A stretch of 64,000 nucleotides of DNA from assembly GCA_000751295.2 (NCBI GenBank), contig CCMO02000001.1:1103501-1167500 (forward strand), in the 5' to 3' direction. The notes under the pieces are model-generated. The model searched no databases. It worked only from the letters and a program-made list of their open reading frames with translations, and was not told where the DNA came from. Shown piece by piece: positions 16,918 through 26,024 of the stretch. Every line of letters starts with the position of its first letter. Positions within the stretch are counted from its first letter, which is position 1. The DNA is from a bacterium YEK0313 (lineage in GTDB: Bacteria; Pseudomonadota; Alphaproteobacteria; Rhizobiales; Phreatobacteraceae). The position numbers and the translations under genes are program-made.

Positions 16918-17796
16918 ATGGGAGAAAGGCTTCTCGAAACGCTGGGCCGGCACCTGGCGCATGTTCTCGACAAGCGCTCACCCGGCTATGAGCCGACGAC
17001 GCCGAGCGATCCTGCCGCGCTCTGCGCCACGCTCAGGCCGGCCGACATCCTCCTCGTCGAGGGCGACACCCGCATCTCGGCCGTCATCAAGTACCTGACC
17101 CAGTCGACCTGGTCTCACGCCGCCATGTATGTCGGCCCGATCGCCGGGCGCCGCGAGCCGGACGGCGAACCTCATGTGCTGATCGAGGCCTATCTCGGCG
17201 AAGGCGTGATTTCCGCGCCGCTGTCGAAATATCGGGACTTCCACACGCGGATCTGCCGGCCGGTCGGGTTGACCGGCGAGGACCAGGCGCGCGTGACGCG
17301 CTTCATGATCGAGCGCATCGGGCTCGACTACGACCTGAAGAACATCCTGGACATGCTGCGCTTCCTCGTGCCGCTGCCGGTTCCCGTCCGCTGGCGCCGG
17401 CGCCTGCTCGCCTTCGGCTCGGGCGATCCGACCCGCGCGATCTGCTCGACCCTGATCGCCCAGGCCTTCGAGGCCGTGCGCTATCCGATCCTGCCCAAGG
17501 TGGAGCGGCTCGCCCATGACGGCGAGCAGCGGGTGCGCGGCCGGGCGGCCCGCCGCGAAATCCTGCACATCCGCCACCATTCGCTCTATGCGCCGCGCGA
17601 CTTCGACATTTCGCCCTATTTCGCCGTGGTCAAGCCGACCCTGCTGCGCGGCTTCAAGTACAAGAAGCTGCAATGGGGCGACGTCCCGGCCGCCGCGGCG
17701 CCGATCGCCCCGCCGGAGCCGATGGCCGGTTTCGCCCGGCAGGTGTCGGACGGCCAGACCCGCCGGCAGCTGCTTACAGCAGCCCGTGCTTCTTGA
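16918..17796 (+). CDS. YiiX/YebB-like NlpC/P60 family cysteine hydrolase
   Basis: This 292-residue protein of the circularly permuted NlpC/P60 (papain-like) group has the catalytic His in TWSHAAMYVG near residue 63-72 and the catalytic Cys in RAICSTLIAQAFEAV near 178. In permuted members His comes before Cys, as here. An N-terminal RPADILLVEG precedes the domain. Related proteins act on peptide, amide or lipid ester bonds, and the substrate here is unknown. No signal peptide is seen. The 3' end overlaps the convergent RraA-like gene by 23 bp. Confidence 0.85.
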   Translation: MGERLLETLGRHLAHVLDKRSPGYEPTTPSDPAALCATLRPADILLVEGDTRISAVIKYLTQSTWSHAAMYVGPIAGRREPDGEPHVLIEAYLGEGVISAPLSKYRDFHTRICRPVGLTGEDQARVTRFMIERIGLDYDLKNILDMLRFLVPLPVPVRWRRRLLAFGSGDPTRAICSTLIAQAFEAVRYPILPKVERLAHDGEQRVRGRAARREILHIRHHSLYAPRDFDISPYFAVVKPTLLRGFKYKKLQWGDVPAAAAPIAPPEPMAGFARQVSDGQTRRQLLTAARAS

Positions 17797-18436
17797 ACGC
17801 GTCGGCGAGCGTCATGCCGGCCTCGATATCGGCGCGCATGTGCCGTTCGCCGGTGATCTTGTCGAGCGCCGTGGCCAGGACCTGCAGCGCCGCCGCGCGC
17901 GGCACGACGACCACGCCGTCGACGTCACCGACAATCACGTCGCCCGGTGCGATATCGGTCTCGCCGATACGGACCGGCACGTCCTTGGCCGCCATCATGC
18001 CGCGGTGCTGGGTATCGGCCGGCGACAGCGCGCCGGCGAAGACCGGAAAGCCCATGGCGCGGATCGCCGCGACGTCGCGCACCGAACCGTCGGTCAGGAA
18101 GCCGGCCGCGTCGAGATAGCGCGCCCGGGTCGACAGGAGTTCGCCCCAGGGGCCGATATTCAGATTGCCGGCGCAGGCCATGACGCAGACCTCGCCCGGC
18201 TTCAGGTCGTCGACCAGGGCGATTTCGAGGTCGTAGATATTGGGAATGTGCTCCCAGACCGGCCGGTAGGAGCCGGTGCGGACCGGCCCGAACAGCACCG
18301 TCCGCTCGTCGACCGGCCGGATCGATGGCGGCAGGATCTGCCGGCGGAAGCCGTGCTCGTCGAGCGCGTCGGAGACCGGCGCGGAGGCGATCAGCGGGCG
18401 GGCGCGGGCGATGAGATCGGCAAAGGTATCGGTCAT
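17774..18436 (-). CDS. RraA family protein (4-hydroxy-4-methyl-2-oxoglutarate aldolase-like)
   Basis: This 220-residue RraA-fold protein has the family motifs GELLSTRARYLDAAGFLTDG and GDVIVGDVDGVVVVP. The fold serves both RraA, an inhibitor of RNase E, and divalent-metal aldolases/oxaloacetate decarboxylases. The Arg-Asp pair in GSVRDVAAI is typical of the aldolases. Because it follows an alpha-methylacyl-CoA racemase-like gene by 60 bp in the same direction, a metabolic aldolase role is favoured. AAGGA precedes the ATG. Confidence 0.85.
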   Translation of the reverse strand: MTDTFADLIARARPLIASAPVSDALDEHGFRRQILPPSIRPVDERTVLFGPVRTGSYRPVWEHIPNIYDLEIALVDDLKPGEVCVMACAGNLNIGPWGELLSTRARYLDAAGFLTDGSVRDVAAIRAMGFPVFAGALSPADTQHRGMMAAKDVPVRIGETDIAPGDVIVGDVDGVVVVPRAAALQVLATALDKITGERHMRADIEAGMTLADAFKKHGLL

Positions 18437-18496
18437 GCTGTATCCTTCGGCACCAGGGCGTGACGGAAATGGCCGCGCCGGCCCGCCGCGCGCCGG

Positions 18497-19642
18497 TCAG
18501 ATCCGGCCGGCGACCAGCCCGGAGGCGTGGGCAGCCTCGATCTCCTGCCGGCTGAGCCCCGCGGCGGCAAGCACCGCTCCCGTCTCGGCGCCAGGCTCCT
18601 CCGCAGCGGCGCCGGCGCGCGCCGGCGTCCCGGAAAAGCGCGGCGCCGGATTCGGCATCGGCGCCCCGTCGGCGGTCGAAAAGGTGGCTCGCGCCACATT
18701 GTGCGGATGCACGGCGGCTTCGGCCGGGCTCAGCACCGGCGCGAAGCAGACGTCGCTGCCCTCGAGGAGATCGCACCAGGCCGCGCGCGTCCGCGACTTG
18801 AAGGTGGCGGTCAGGGTCGCCCTGAGATCCGGCCACATCGTCTTGTCCCATTGCTCGCCGAAACGCGGATCCTTGAGCTCGAGCAGGCGGATCAGCGCCG
18901 CGTAGAACTGCGGCTCGAGCGAGCCGATCGAGACATAGCCGCCGTCGGCGGTCTCGTAGACTCCATAGAACGGCGCGCCGCCGTCGAGCATGTTGGCCTC
19001 GCGCGCCACCGTCCAGCGCTTGTTGGCGATCATGCCGAAGATCAGCGTGCCCAGCACCGCCGCGCCGTCCACCATCGCGCTGTCCACCACCTGCCCCTTG
19101 CCGGTGGTGCGCGCGCTGATGATGCCCGCCGTGAGGCCAAGCGCCAGCATCATGCCGCCGCCGCCGAAATCGCCGATCAGGTTCAGCGGGATGGCCGGCG
19201 GCCGGTCGGCCGGGCCGATCGGCCAGAGCATGCCCGACAGGGCGAGGTAATTGAGATCGTGGCCGGGCGCCGCGGCGAGCGGCCCGTCCTGGCCCCAGCC
19301 GGTCATCCGGCCGTAGACGAGGCGCGGATTGACCTTGAGGCAGTCCTCGGGCCCGAGACCGAGGCGCTCGGTCACTCCGGGCCGGAACCCTTCGATCAGG
19401 GCATCGGCCTTGGCGACGAGGCGCAAGATGAGATCGGCCGCCCCCGGCTTCTTCAGGTCGACGGCGATCGACTTGCGGCCGCGGCCGAGCGAGCCGTCGG
19501 CCGACCAGGACGGGGCCCCGGCCCGGTCGACGCGGATCACCTCGGCACCGAGATCGGCGAGCATCATGCCGCAGAACGGCCCGGGCCCGAGCCCAGCCAG
19601 CTCGATCACCGTCACGCCAGCGAGCGGTCCACCTGTCGTCAA
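18497..19642 (-). CDS. CaiB/BaiF family enzyme, alpha-methylacyl-CoA racemase-like
   Basis: This 381-residue class III CoA-transferase-fold protein has the racemase residues known from the AMACR/MCR group: His in PGHDLNYLALSG (about residue 128), Asp in NLIGDFGGGG (about 158) and Glu in YGVYETADGGY. These support racemisation at the alpha carbon of 2-methylacyl-CoA over CoA transfer. I place the start at the TTG at 19642, with AGGAGG 6 nt upstream, giving the usual GPLAGVTVIELAG N-terminus. An ATG at 19678 would add 12 residues. It probably forms a two-gene operon with the RraA-like gene. Confidence 0.87.
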   Translation of the reverse strand: MTTGGPLAGVTVIELAGLGPGPFCGMMLADLGAEVIRVDRAGAPSWSADGSLGRGRKSIAVDLKKPGAADLILRLVAKADALIEGFRPGVTERLGLGPEDCLKVNPRLVYGRMTGWGQDGPLAAAPGHDLNYLALSGMLWPIGPADRPPAIPLNLIGDFGGGGMMLALGLTAGIISARTTGKGQVVDSAMVDGAAVLGTLIFGMIANKRWTVAREANMLDGGAPFYGVYETADGGYVSIGSLEPQFYAALIRLLELKDPRFGEQWDKTMWPDLRATLTATFKSRTRAAWCDLLEGSDVCFAPVLSPAEAAVHPHNVARATFSTADGAPMPNPAPRFSGTPARAGAAAEEPGAETGAVLAAAGLSRQEIEAAHASGLVAGRI

Positions 19643-19885
19643 GATTCCCTCCTCGGAGCGGATCGGCCCGCCCGTCATGCTTTTTCCGTGCGCTTCGGCA
19701 AAGACGCTAGCCGGCACCCGGGGTGTGTCAAGCGATGCGCGTTAGGCCGGTCGGCCGATGGCCGCGCGACGGAGGGTCGCCCGCCCGCGCGCGATTTCAC
19801 GTTGCAATTTGAGCCCGAGCGTCCATCTATGCCTCGAACAATCCGATCAGGGACGGGACCTCGCGGGTCCTGCGAGGAGCATGCG

Positions 19886-20884
19886 ATGAGCGGCAATGGC
19901 GGCGCGAAGTTTGGTGGATCCTTCGGCGGCTCGTTCGGCGGCGGCTATGGCGGGGCAGCCATGCAGCAGGCGACGCCGGCCCCGGCGGCCGCTGCTGCGG
20001 CTGCGGCGCCCGCGGAAGGGCTGATCAGGGATACGACCACCAAGGATTTCGTCAAGGACGTGCTGGAGGAATCCAAGACCCAGCCGGTTCTGGTCGACTT
20101 CTGGGCGCCCTGGTGCGGCCCGTGCAAGCAGCTCACCCCGATCATCGAAAAGGTGGTCACCGCCTTCAAGGGCAAGGTGAAGCTCGTCAAGATGAACATC
20201 GACGACCACCCGCAGGTGGCCGGCCAGCTCGGCATCCAGTCGATCCCGGCCGTGATCGCCTTCGACAAGGGCCAGCCCATCGACGGCTTCATGGGCGCCT
20301 TGCCGGAGAGCCAGGTCAACGCCTTCATCGAGAAGCTGGTCGGCGCCAAGGCCGGGGCCGACCTCGCTGTCGTCGTCGCCGAGGGCGATGCGATGCTCGC
20401 CGAGGGCAATCTCGAGGCCGCGGCGGAAATCTACGCCCAGGTCCTGGGCGCCGAACCCAATCATCTCGGCGCGCTCGGCGGGCTTGCACGCGCGGCGGTG
20501 GCCGCCGGCGATCTCGCCCAGGCGAAGGCCGTGCTGGAGGCCGTGCCGGCCGACAAGGTGAACGACAAGGCGGTCGCCGCGGCCAGGGCCGCCCTCGAGG
20601 TTGCCGAGCAGGCTGCCGATCTCGGCCCGGTCCAGGAGCTGGAGGCCAAGGTGGCCGCCAATCCGGCCGACCACCAGGCCCGGTTCGACCTCGCGGTCGC
20701 GCTCAACGGCGCTGGCAAGCGCGAGGAGGCGACCGACCACCTCCTCGAAATCTTCAAGCGCGACCGCGCCTGGAACGACGACGGCGCCCGCAAGCAGCTG
20801 GTCCAGTTCTTCGAGGCCTGGGGCCCGATGGACGAGGCGACCCTCGCCGGCCGCCGCAAGCTGTCGTCACTGCTGTTCCGCTGA
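19886..20884 (+). CDS. cnoX: Thioredoxin-TPR co-chaperone CnoX/YbbN family
   Basis: This 332-residue protein has a thioredoxin domain with active site WCGPC at residues 76-80, followed by TPR-like helical repeats (EGDAMLAEGNLEAAAEIYAQ and later). This is the architecture of CnoX (YbbN), a holdase that protects clients from oxidation and hands them to GroEL or DnaK. The first 45 residues are a low-complexity Gly-rich then Ala-rich extension (GGSFGGSFGGGYGG), longer than in E. coli. The start is the ATG after GAGGAGCATGCG. Its stop codon lies inside an inverted repeat shared with the convergent SDR gene. Confidence 0.92.
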   Translation: MSGNGGAKFGGSFGGSFGGGYGGAAMQQATPAPAAAAAAAAPAEGLIRDTTTKDFVKDVLEESKTQPVLVDFWAPWCGPCKQLTPIIEKVVTAFKGKVKLVKMNIDDHPQVAGQLGIQSIPAVIAFDKGQPIDGFMGALPESQVNAFIEKLVGAKAGADLAVVVAEGDAMLAEGNLEAAAEIYAQVLGAEPNHLGALGGLARAAVAAGDLAQAKAVLEAVPADKVNDKAVAAARAALEVAEQAADLGPVQELEAKVAANPADHQARFDLAVALNGAGKREEATDHLLEIFKRDRAWNDDGARKQLVQFFEAWGPMDEATLAGRRKLSSLLFR

Positions 20885-20918
20885 CGGCCGCACCAGCCGG
20901 GCCGGGCGCCGTCAGCGG
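20878..20918. terminator. Inverted repeat spanning the stop codons of convergent genes
   Basis: A perfect 11-bp inverted repeat (CCGCTGACGGC / GCCGTCAGCGG) encloses a GC-rich 19-nt loop. The left arm contains the TGA of the thioredoxin gene and the right arm the stop codon of the SDR gene. There is no T-run, so a bidirectional terminator is plausible but not proven. Confidence 0.45.
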
Positions 20919-21769
20919 CGCCTGGCGAGGCCGAGAGCCTTGGCGGCGAGCCGGTCGAGCAGGCGGTCCGGCAGGAGCCTGGGCAGCGTCCAGCTCGTCA
21001 GCCGCGCCGGGCTCAGCGCATAGCGCGTCCTCGGCCGGGCCGTCGTGAGCGCGTGATGCACCGCCTCGGCAATGACGGCCGCCGGCAGTCCCTTGCCCGC
21101 GCGCGACAGCACCGCATTCTCGAAACGATCGATGATCGGCCCGTAGATCGTCGCCTGATAGCGCGAGCGGTCGATGGCGGCCGATGATTTCTGCCAGATC
21201 GGCGTCGCCACCGGGCCCGGCCCGACAATGACCAGGTCGACGCCGAAAGGCATGAGCTCGCGCCGCAAGGCGTGGCTCACCGCCTCGACGGCGTGTTTCG
21301 ACGCGGCATAGCCGCCGACGAAGGGCCAGACGAGCTTGCCGGACACCGACGACATGGTGACGATCCGGCCCGGCGTGCCGGTGAAACCCTCGCGGGCGCC
21401 GGCGAGGCCGGCAAAGGCCTGGATCGTGGCGACGAGGCCCAGCACGTTGACCTGCCATTGCCGGTCGATCTCGTCGAGCGGCTGGTACAGCAGCGGCCCC
21501 GGCAGCGAGATGCCGGCATTGCAGACGAGCCCGGCGAGCGGCGCGTCGCCAAGGGCCGAGGCCACCTTGCCGGCGGCGGCGCGCAGCGCCTCGGGATCGG
21601 TGACGTCGGCTTCGAGCGCGACGAAGCCGGCGCCGAGCAGATCCGCCAGCCGCGCCGCGTCGGCCTCCCGCCGCACCGTGCCGAAGACCTGCCAGCCGCG
21701 GCGGACGAGATCGGTAGCGATCGCCTCGCCGATGCCGGTGGAGACGCCGGTGACGACCGCTGCCGGCAT
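20912..21769 (-). CDS. SDR family NAD(P)-dependent oxidoreductase
   Basis: This 285-residue classical short-chain dehydrogenase has the cofactor motif VTGVSTGIGEAIA, the structural CNAGIS, the catalytic Ser in VTMSSVSGKL and the YAASKHAVE Tyr/Lys pair. The FGTVRREADAARL segment after the second strand suggests NADP preference through its Arg pair. The substrate is unknown. It begins 5 bp after the ispG stop on the same strand, so it is translated from the ispG message, but no isoprenoid role is indicated by its motifs. Confidence 0.9.
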   Translation of the reverse strand: MPAAVVTGVSTGIGEAIATDLVRRGWQVFGTVRREADAARLADLLGAGFVALEADVTDPEALRAAAGKVASALGDAPLAGLVCNAGISLPGPLLYQPLDEIDRQWQVNVLGLVATIQAFAGLAGAREGFTGTPGRIVTMSSVSGKLVWPFVGGYAASKHAVEAVSHALRRELMPFGVDLVIVGPGPVATPIWQKSSAAIDRSRYQATIYGPIIDRFENAVLSRAGKGLPAAVIAEAVHHALTTARPRTRYALSPARLTSWTLPRLLPDRLLDRLAAKALGLARRR

Positions 21770-21774
21770 CGGCG

Positions 21775-23025
21775 TTATTCCGCTGCCTGCGGCCGGGTCA
21801 CGCCGTAGCGCTTGTCGATATAGTCGATCACCATGGCCTTGAAGTCGGCGGCGACCGTCGGGCCGCGCAGCGTTGCGACCTTCACGCCGTCGACGAAGAC
21901 CGGCGCCGCCGGGTTTTCCCCGGTTCCGGGCAGGGAAATGCCGATATCGGCATGTTTGGATTCGCCCGGCCCGTTGACGATGCAGCCCATGACCGCGACG
22001 TTGAGCGCCTCGACGCCGGGATAGCGGGTCTTCCACTCCGGCATGGACGCGTGGATGAAGCCCTGGATGTCCTGGGCGAGCTCCTGGAACAGGGTCGAGG
22101 TGGTCCGGCCGCAGCCGGGACAGGCGGCGACCAGGGGGACGAAGGTCCGGATGCCCATGGTCTGCAGGATTTCCTGGGCGACCTTCACCTCCAGGGTGCG
22201 GTCGCCGTTCGGCTCCGGCGTCAGCGAGACGCGGATCGTGTCGCCGATGCCGTCCTGCAGCACGACGCCGAGCGCGGCGGCGGAGGCGACGATGCCCTTC
22301 GAGCCCATGCCGGCTTCGGTCAGGCCGAGATGCAGCGCATAGTCCGAACGCGCCGCCAGCATGCGATAGACCGCAATGAGGTCCTGGACCGCCGAAACCT
22401 TGGCGGACAGGATGATGCGGTCGCGGGCCAGGCCGATCTCCTCGGCCCGGATCGCCGAGAGCACGCAGGACTGCACCATCGCCTCGTGCATCACTGCCCG
22501 CGCATCGAGGGGCTCGGGCTGCCGGGCGTTCTCGTCCATCAGATGGGTCAGGAGCTCCTGATCGAGCGATCCCCAGTTGGCGCCGATGCGCACGGCCTTG
22601 CCGTGCTCGATCGCCTTTTCGACGATCATGCCGAACTGCCTGTCCTTCTTGTCCTTGAAGCCGACATTGCCCGGATTTATCCGGTACTTGTCGAGCGCCT
22701 CGGCGCAGGCCGGATGGTCGGCCAGCAGCTTGTGGCCGATATAGTGGAAGTCGCCGACCAGCGGCACGTCGACCCGCATGCGGGCGAGCCGGTCGCGGAT
22801 ATGCGGCACCGCGGCCGCGCTCTCGTCGCGGTCGACGGTGATGCGGACGAGCTCGGAACCGGCACGCGCCAGGGCCGCCACCTGGGCGACGGTCGCCTGG
22901 ATGTCCGCAGTATCGGTATTGGTCATCGACTGGACGACGATCGGCGCGCCGCCGCCAACCTGAACTTGACCGACCTTCACGCCGACCGTCCGCTGGCGGG
23001 GTTTCACCCCAAAGCCCTCAGTCAT
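21775..23025 (-). CDS. ispG: 4-hydroxy-3-methylbut-2-en-1-yl diphosphate synthase
   Basis: This 416-residue IspG (GcpE) is the penultimate enzyme of the non-mevalonate (MEP) pathway. It reduces methylerythritol cyclodiphosphate to HMBPP with a 4Fe-4S cluster. The N-terminal TIM-barrel part carries VVQSMTNTDTAD, and the C-terminal part carries the cluster Cys residues in ACPGCGRTTSTLF and MGCIVNGPGESKHADIGIS. The frame is open upstream, but the ATG at 23025 gives the conserved FGVKPRQRTVGVKVG start. It is the promoter-proximal gene of a pair with the SDR. Confidence 0.97.
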   Translation of the reverse strand: MTEGFGVKPRQRTVGVKVGQVQVGGGAPIVVQSMTNTDTADIQATVAQVAALARAGSELVRITVDRDESAAAVPHIRDRLARMRVDVPLVGDFHYIGHKLLADHPACAEALDKYRINPGNVGFKDKKDRQFGMIVEKAIEHGKAVRIGANWGSLDQELLTHLMDENARQPEPLDARAVMHEAMVQSCVLSAIRAEEIGLARDRIILSAKVSAVQDLIAVYRMLAARSDYALHLGLTEAGMGSKGIVASAAALGVVLQDGIGDTIRVSLTPEPNGDRTLEVKVAQEILQTMGIRTFVPLVAACPGCGRTTSTLFQELAQDIQGFIHASMPEWKTRYPGVEALNVAVMGCIVNGPGESKHADIGISLPGTGENPAAPVFVDGVKVATLRGPTVAADFKAMVIDYIDKRYGVTRPQAAE

Positions 23026-23262
23026 CGCTCTCGTCTCCGCTTCGCACCCGCAGCACATAGCCCTCCCCGCGCCGACAAGCCAGAGCCTCGGATGGCAGGC
23101 CCGCGCGGGGACATGCCGGTTGCGGCGGCACCATGACACCGCTCACTCAGAGTCATCGACAAAATTCCCAACGGTAATGGGACGCGACATCTCCGACTTA
23201 ATCGAAACTTCACCAAGACTTGCTCCCCTGCCGCCGCAACAAAAAAGCAGATGGGAACTGGA

Positions 23263-25353
23263 ATGCTCGCCTTCAGTCTTCGCAACAAGTTGATCGCCGG
23301 TTTTGCGGCCCTCATCGCGATCTCGGCGGCGAGCGCCGGCGTCTCGGTCTGGCGGGCGCGGGGCATATCGGACAGCATGGATCGCGTCGCTGCAGCGCGC
23401 GCGCCGGCGGCGATCCTCGGCACCCATATCGTCGACGAGCTGAACCGGACCCGCCTCGTCGTGCGCGATCACCTGATCGAGCCGGGCGAAGGTCCTCTCC
23501 GGCAATGGGAGCAGCTCTGGCGCGATCTCATCAAGGGGCGCGACGACATGGAGCGCCTCTCCGCCGGCTTTGCCGATCCGAGCCACCGCGAACGCTGGCG
23601 CGAGGCGTTTCCCCTGTTCGAGGAGATGCAGGCGGCGCAGCAGCGCGTCATGACCCTGATCGGCACGCCCGAGCACTACCCCGCCCTCACCGCCTATGAG
23701 CGCGAGGTCGTGCCGCGCCTGCAGCCGCTCGAGGAATCGCTCAGCGTGCTCATCACCAAGGAGATCGCCAATCCCGTCGCGTCCGAGCAGCTCCTGACGG
23801 CAGGCGTCGCGCTCCAGGCCAACATTCTCTCGGCGAGCCGGCACCTGCGCAGCTACATCCATCTCGGCCAGGATCAGGACAAGGCCGCCTTCGAGCGGGC
23901 CTGGACCAGCGCGGGCGAGCGCATCCGCGACATCGGCGGGCTCGCGAGCGCCCTCTCGGAAGAACAGACCCGGGCGCTCAACCTGATCCGCTTCGGCTTC
24001 CTGGCCGTGCGCAAGGGCTCGGCCGCGGCGATCGCGCTGCGCAGCGGCTCCGGCTGGAACGCTCCGCTCGCCATGATGCGCGACCAGGTGGCGCCGCTCA
24101 CCAACCGCATCCTGGACGTGCTGGAGGGCCCCGCCGGCGCCGACGGGCTGCGTCATGGCGGCCTGATCGACGCCCAGGTCGCCCTGCTGACCGACGAAAG
24201 CCGCCAGGCGGCCGGCCTCGCCGATTCCCTGTCCACCATGCTGACGCTGGCCGCGCTCCTGTCGTTCGCGGCAGGCCTTGCCATCGCGCTCATGCTCGCC
24301 CGCATGATCGTCCGGCCGATCAGCGGCATGACAGCCGCCATGCAGGCGCTCTCCTCCGGCAAGCTCGACATTGCCATTCCGGGCGAGGGCCGGCGCGACG
24401 AGGTCGGCGCCATGGCCGGCGCCATGGCGGTGTTCCGCGACACCATGCGCGAGGCCGAGGCGGCGCGCGCCGAGGAGCAGCAGCGGCAGGCGGTCGAGGC
24501 CGAGCGGCTTGCCCGGCGCAACGCTGCGGCGGAAGCCTTCGTCGACCGGATGAGCGATCTCGCCACCGGCTTCACCGCGTCCTCCGGCCGTGTCGCGGCC
24601 TCGGCCAACGATCTCTCGGCGACGGCGGAAGAGACCTCGCGGCAGGCCGGCGAGGTGGCCGGCGCCGCCGAGACGGCCTCGCTGAACGTGCAGACGGTGG
24701 CCGCCTCGACAGAGGAGCTCGCCGCATCGGTGCGCGAAATCAATGCGCAGGTGATGAAGTCGGCAGCGAGCGCCGACACGGCGGTCGCGGAAGCCCAGCG
24801 GTCGGAACAGCAGATCCGCGAGCTGGCCGGTTCGGCCGACCGGATCGGCGACGTCGTCAACCTGATCAAGGCGATCGCCGACCAGACCAATCTGCTCGCC
24901 CTCAACGCGACGATCGAGGCGGCGCGCGCCGGCGAATCCGGCCGCGGCTTCGCCGTGGTCGCGGCCGAGGTGAAGAACCTCGCCGCCCAGACCGCCAAGG
25001 CGACCGAGGAGATCGCCACCAAGATCACCGAGATCCAGAGTGCGACCGCGACCGCGGTCATGTCGATCACCGCGATCGGCACGACCATCGACACGATCAA
25101 GGCGATCACCGCCGCGGTCGCCGCCGCGATCGAGGAACAGGGTGCCGCCACCACCGAGATCGCCGGCAACTGCCAGAGGGCCGCGACGGCGGCGACCGGC
25201 GTCACCGGCACGATCACCGGCGTCGGCCAGGCCGCAGAGACGACCGGCCGCTCGGCGAGCGAGCTGACCGGGCTTGCGACCGACCTTGCCGATCACGCCG
25301 GCACACTGCAGCAGGAGGTCCAGGCCTTCGTGGAGGCGCTGAAGGCGGCCTGA
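23263..25353 (+). CDS. Methyl-accepting chemotaxis protein (long periplasmic sensor)
   Basis: This chemoreceptor of about 696 residues has TM1 near residues 8-25, a periplasmic helical region of about 300 residues, TM2 near 325-347 (MLTLAALLSFAAGLAIALML), a HAMP domain and a cytoplasmic signalling domain. The hairpin tip lies around LIKAIADQTNLLALNATIEA. It transmits ligand binding to CheA/CheW. The start is either the ATG at 23263 or an in-frame ATG at 23251; GGGAA sits before 23263 and nothing clear before 23251. No che genes are nearby. The sensor region has no recognisable Cache or PAS motif, so the ligand is unknown. Confidence 0.92.
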   Translation: MLAFSLRNKLIAGFAALIAISAASAGVSVWRARGISDSMDRVAAARAPAAILGTHIVDELNRTRLVVRDHLIEPGEGPLRQWEQLWRDLIKGRDDMERLSAGFADPSHRERWREAFPLFEEMQAAQQRVMTLIGTPEHYPALTAYEREVVPRLQPLEESLSVLITKEIANPVASEQLLTAGVALQANILSASRHLRSYIHLGQDQDKAAFERAWTSAGERIRDIGGLASALSEEQTRALNLIRFGFLAVRKGSAAAIALRSGSGWNAPLAMMRDQVAPLTNRILDVLEGPAGADGLRHGGLIDAQVALLTDESRQAAGLADSLSTMLTLAALLSFAAGLAIALMLARMIVRPISGMTAAMQALSSGKLDIAIPGEGRRDEVGAMAGAMAVFRDTMREAEAARAEEQQRQAVEAERLARRNAAAEAFVDRMSDLATGFTASSGRVAASANDLSATAEETSRQAGEVAGAAETASLNVQTVAASTEELAASVREINAQVMKSAASADTAVAEAQRSEQQIRELAGSADRIGDVVNLIKAIADQTNLLALNATIEAARAGESGRGFAVVAAEVKNLAAQTAKATEEIATKITEIQSATATAVMSITAIGTTIDTIKAITAAVAAAIEEQGAATTEIAGNCQRAATAATGVTGTITGVGQAAETTGRSASELTGLATDLADHAGTLQQEVQAFVEALKAA

Positions 25354-25366
25354 GCCGCCGTGGCGG

Positions 25367-25852
25367 TCACGCGCAGTGGGCGCAGCGGCCGAACAGCTCG
25401 ACCACCTGCGAGGCCGGCCGGAAGCCGGCCTTGCCCGCGATCGCATCGAGATCGCGCTGGACGCCCGTCGCCGGCGCCTCCGAGACGCAGCCGCAGGCGT
25501 CGCAGATCATGAACACGACGAGATCCGAACGGTCGTGGCGATGGCCGCAGGCAATGAAGGCGTTGCGGCTTTCGATACGATGGGCAAGGCCCGCCTCGAG
25601 CAGGAAATCCAGCGCCCGGTAGACGGTGATCGGCGCCGGCCGGCGGCCGCTCGACACATGCATGCGCTCGATCAGGTCATAGGCGCCGACCGGCGCCGAT
25701 GAGGCGGCGAGATGTTCCAGCACCTCGCGCCGGATGGGCGTCAGCTTGAGCCGGCGCTCGGCGCAGCGTGCCTCGGCGAAAGCCAGAGCATCGGCCGGCG
25801 GGTGGCCGTGCTCGCAGGCATGATCGTGAGCCGCAGCTCTCGCTTTCAACAT
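25367..25852 (-). CDS. zur: Fur family transcriptional regulator, Zur-like
   Basis: This 161-residue Fur-family metalloregulator has a winged helix around LKLTPIRREVLEHLAASS and ITVYRALDFLLEAGLAHRIE, followed by a dimerisation domain with CDACGCVSEA and the C-terminal RCAHC. The two CxxC pairs are the structural zinc site. The N-terminus carries a His/Cys-rich HDHACEHGH segment. Zur is preferred over Fur because of the FIACGHRHDRSDLVVFMICDAC layout and this metal-rich N-terminus. No znuABC genes are adjacent, so zinc specificity is inferred. The start follows CGAGGTCGAAGCC. Confidence 0.82.
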   Translation of the reverse strand: MLKARAAAHDHACEHGHPPADALAFAEARCAERRLKLTPIRREVLEHLAASSAPVGAYDLIERMHVSSGRRPAPITVYRALDFLLEAGLAHRIESRNAFIACGHRHDRSDLVVFMICDACGCVSEAPATGVQRDLDAIAGKAGFRPASQVVELFGRCAHCA

Positions 25853-26024
25853 GGCTTCGACCTCGATTCGGCCCGACCGGACAGGCTCCGGACGTTCCTT
25901 GCGATGCTTATCACGATGGCGTGTCGGCCCCAAACCGGGCCGCAATTCACGACAATGTTGCAGTGCAAGCCGATCTCGGCCATGCCAACATGCCGTGGAT
26001 CGCCCATACCTGGAGATGGATATC

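Noticed and set aside
21952..23136. A 394-codon plus-strand frame opposite ispG
   Set aside because: It is a shadow of a conserved gene with known Fe-S motifs, and has no homology-like motifs or ribosome site.
25958..25968. TTGCAGTGCAA palindrome upstream of bdhA as a Zur box
   Set aside because: It is short and does not resemble known alphaproteobacterial Zur sites; it could be chance.
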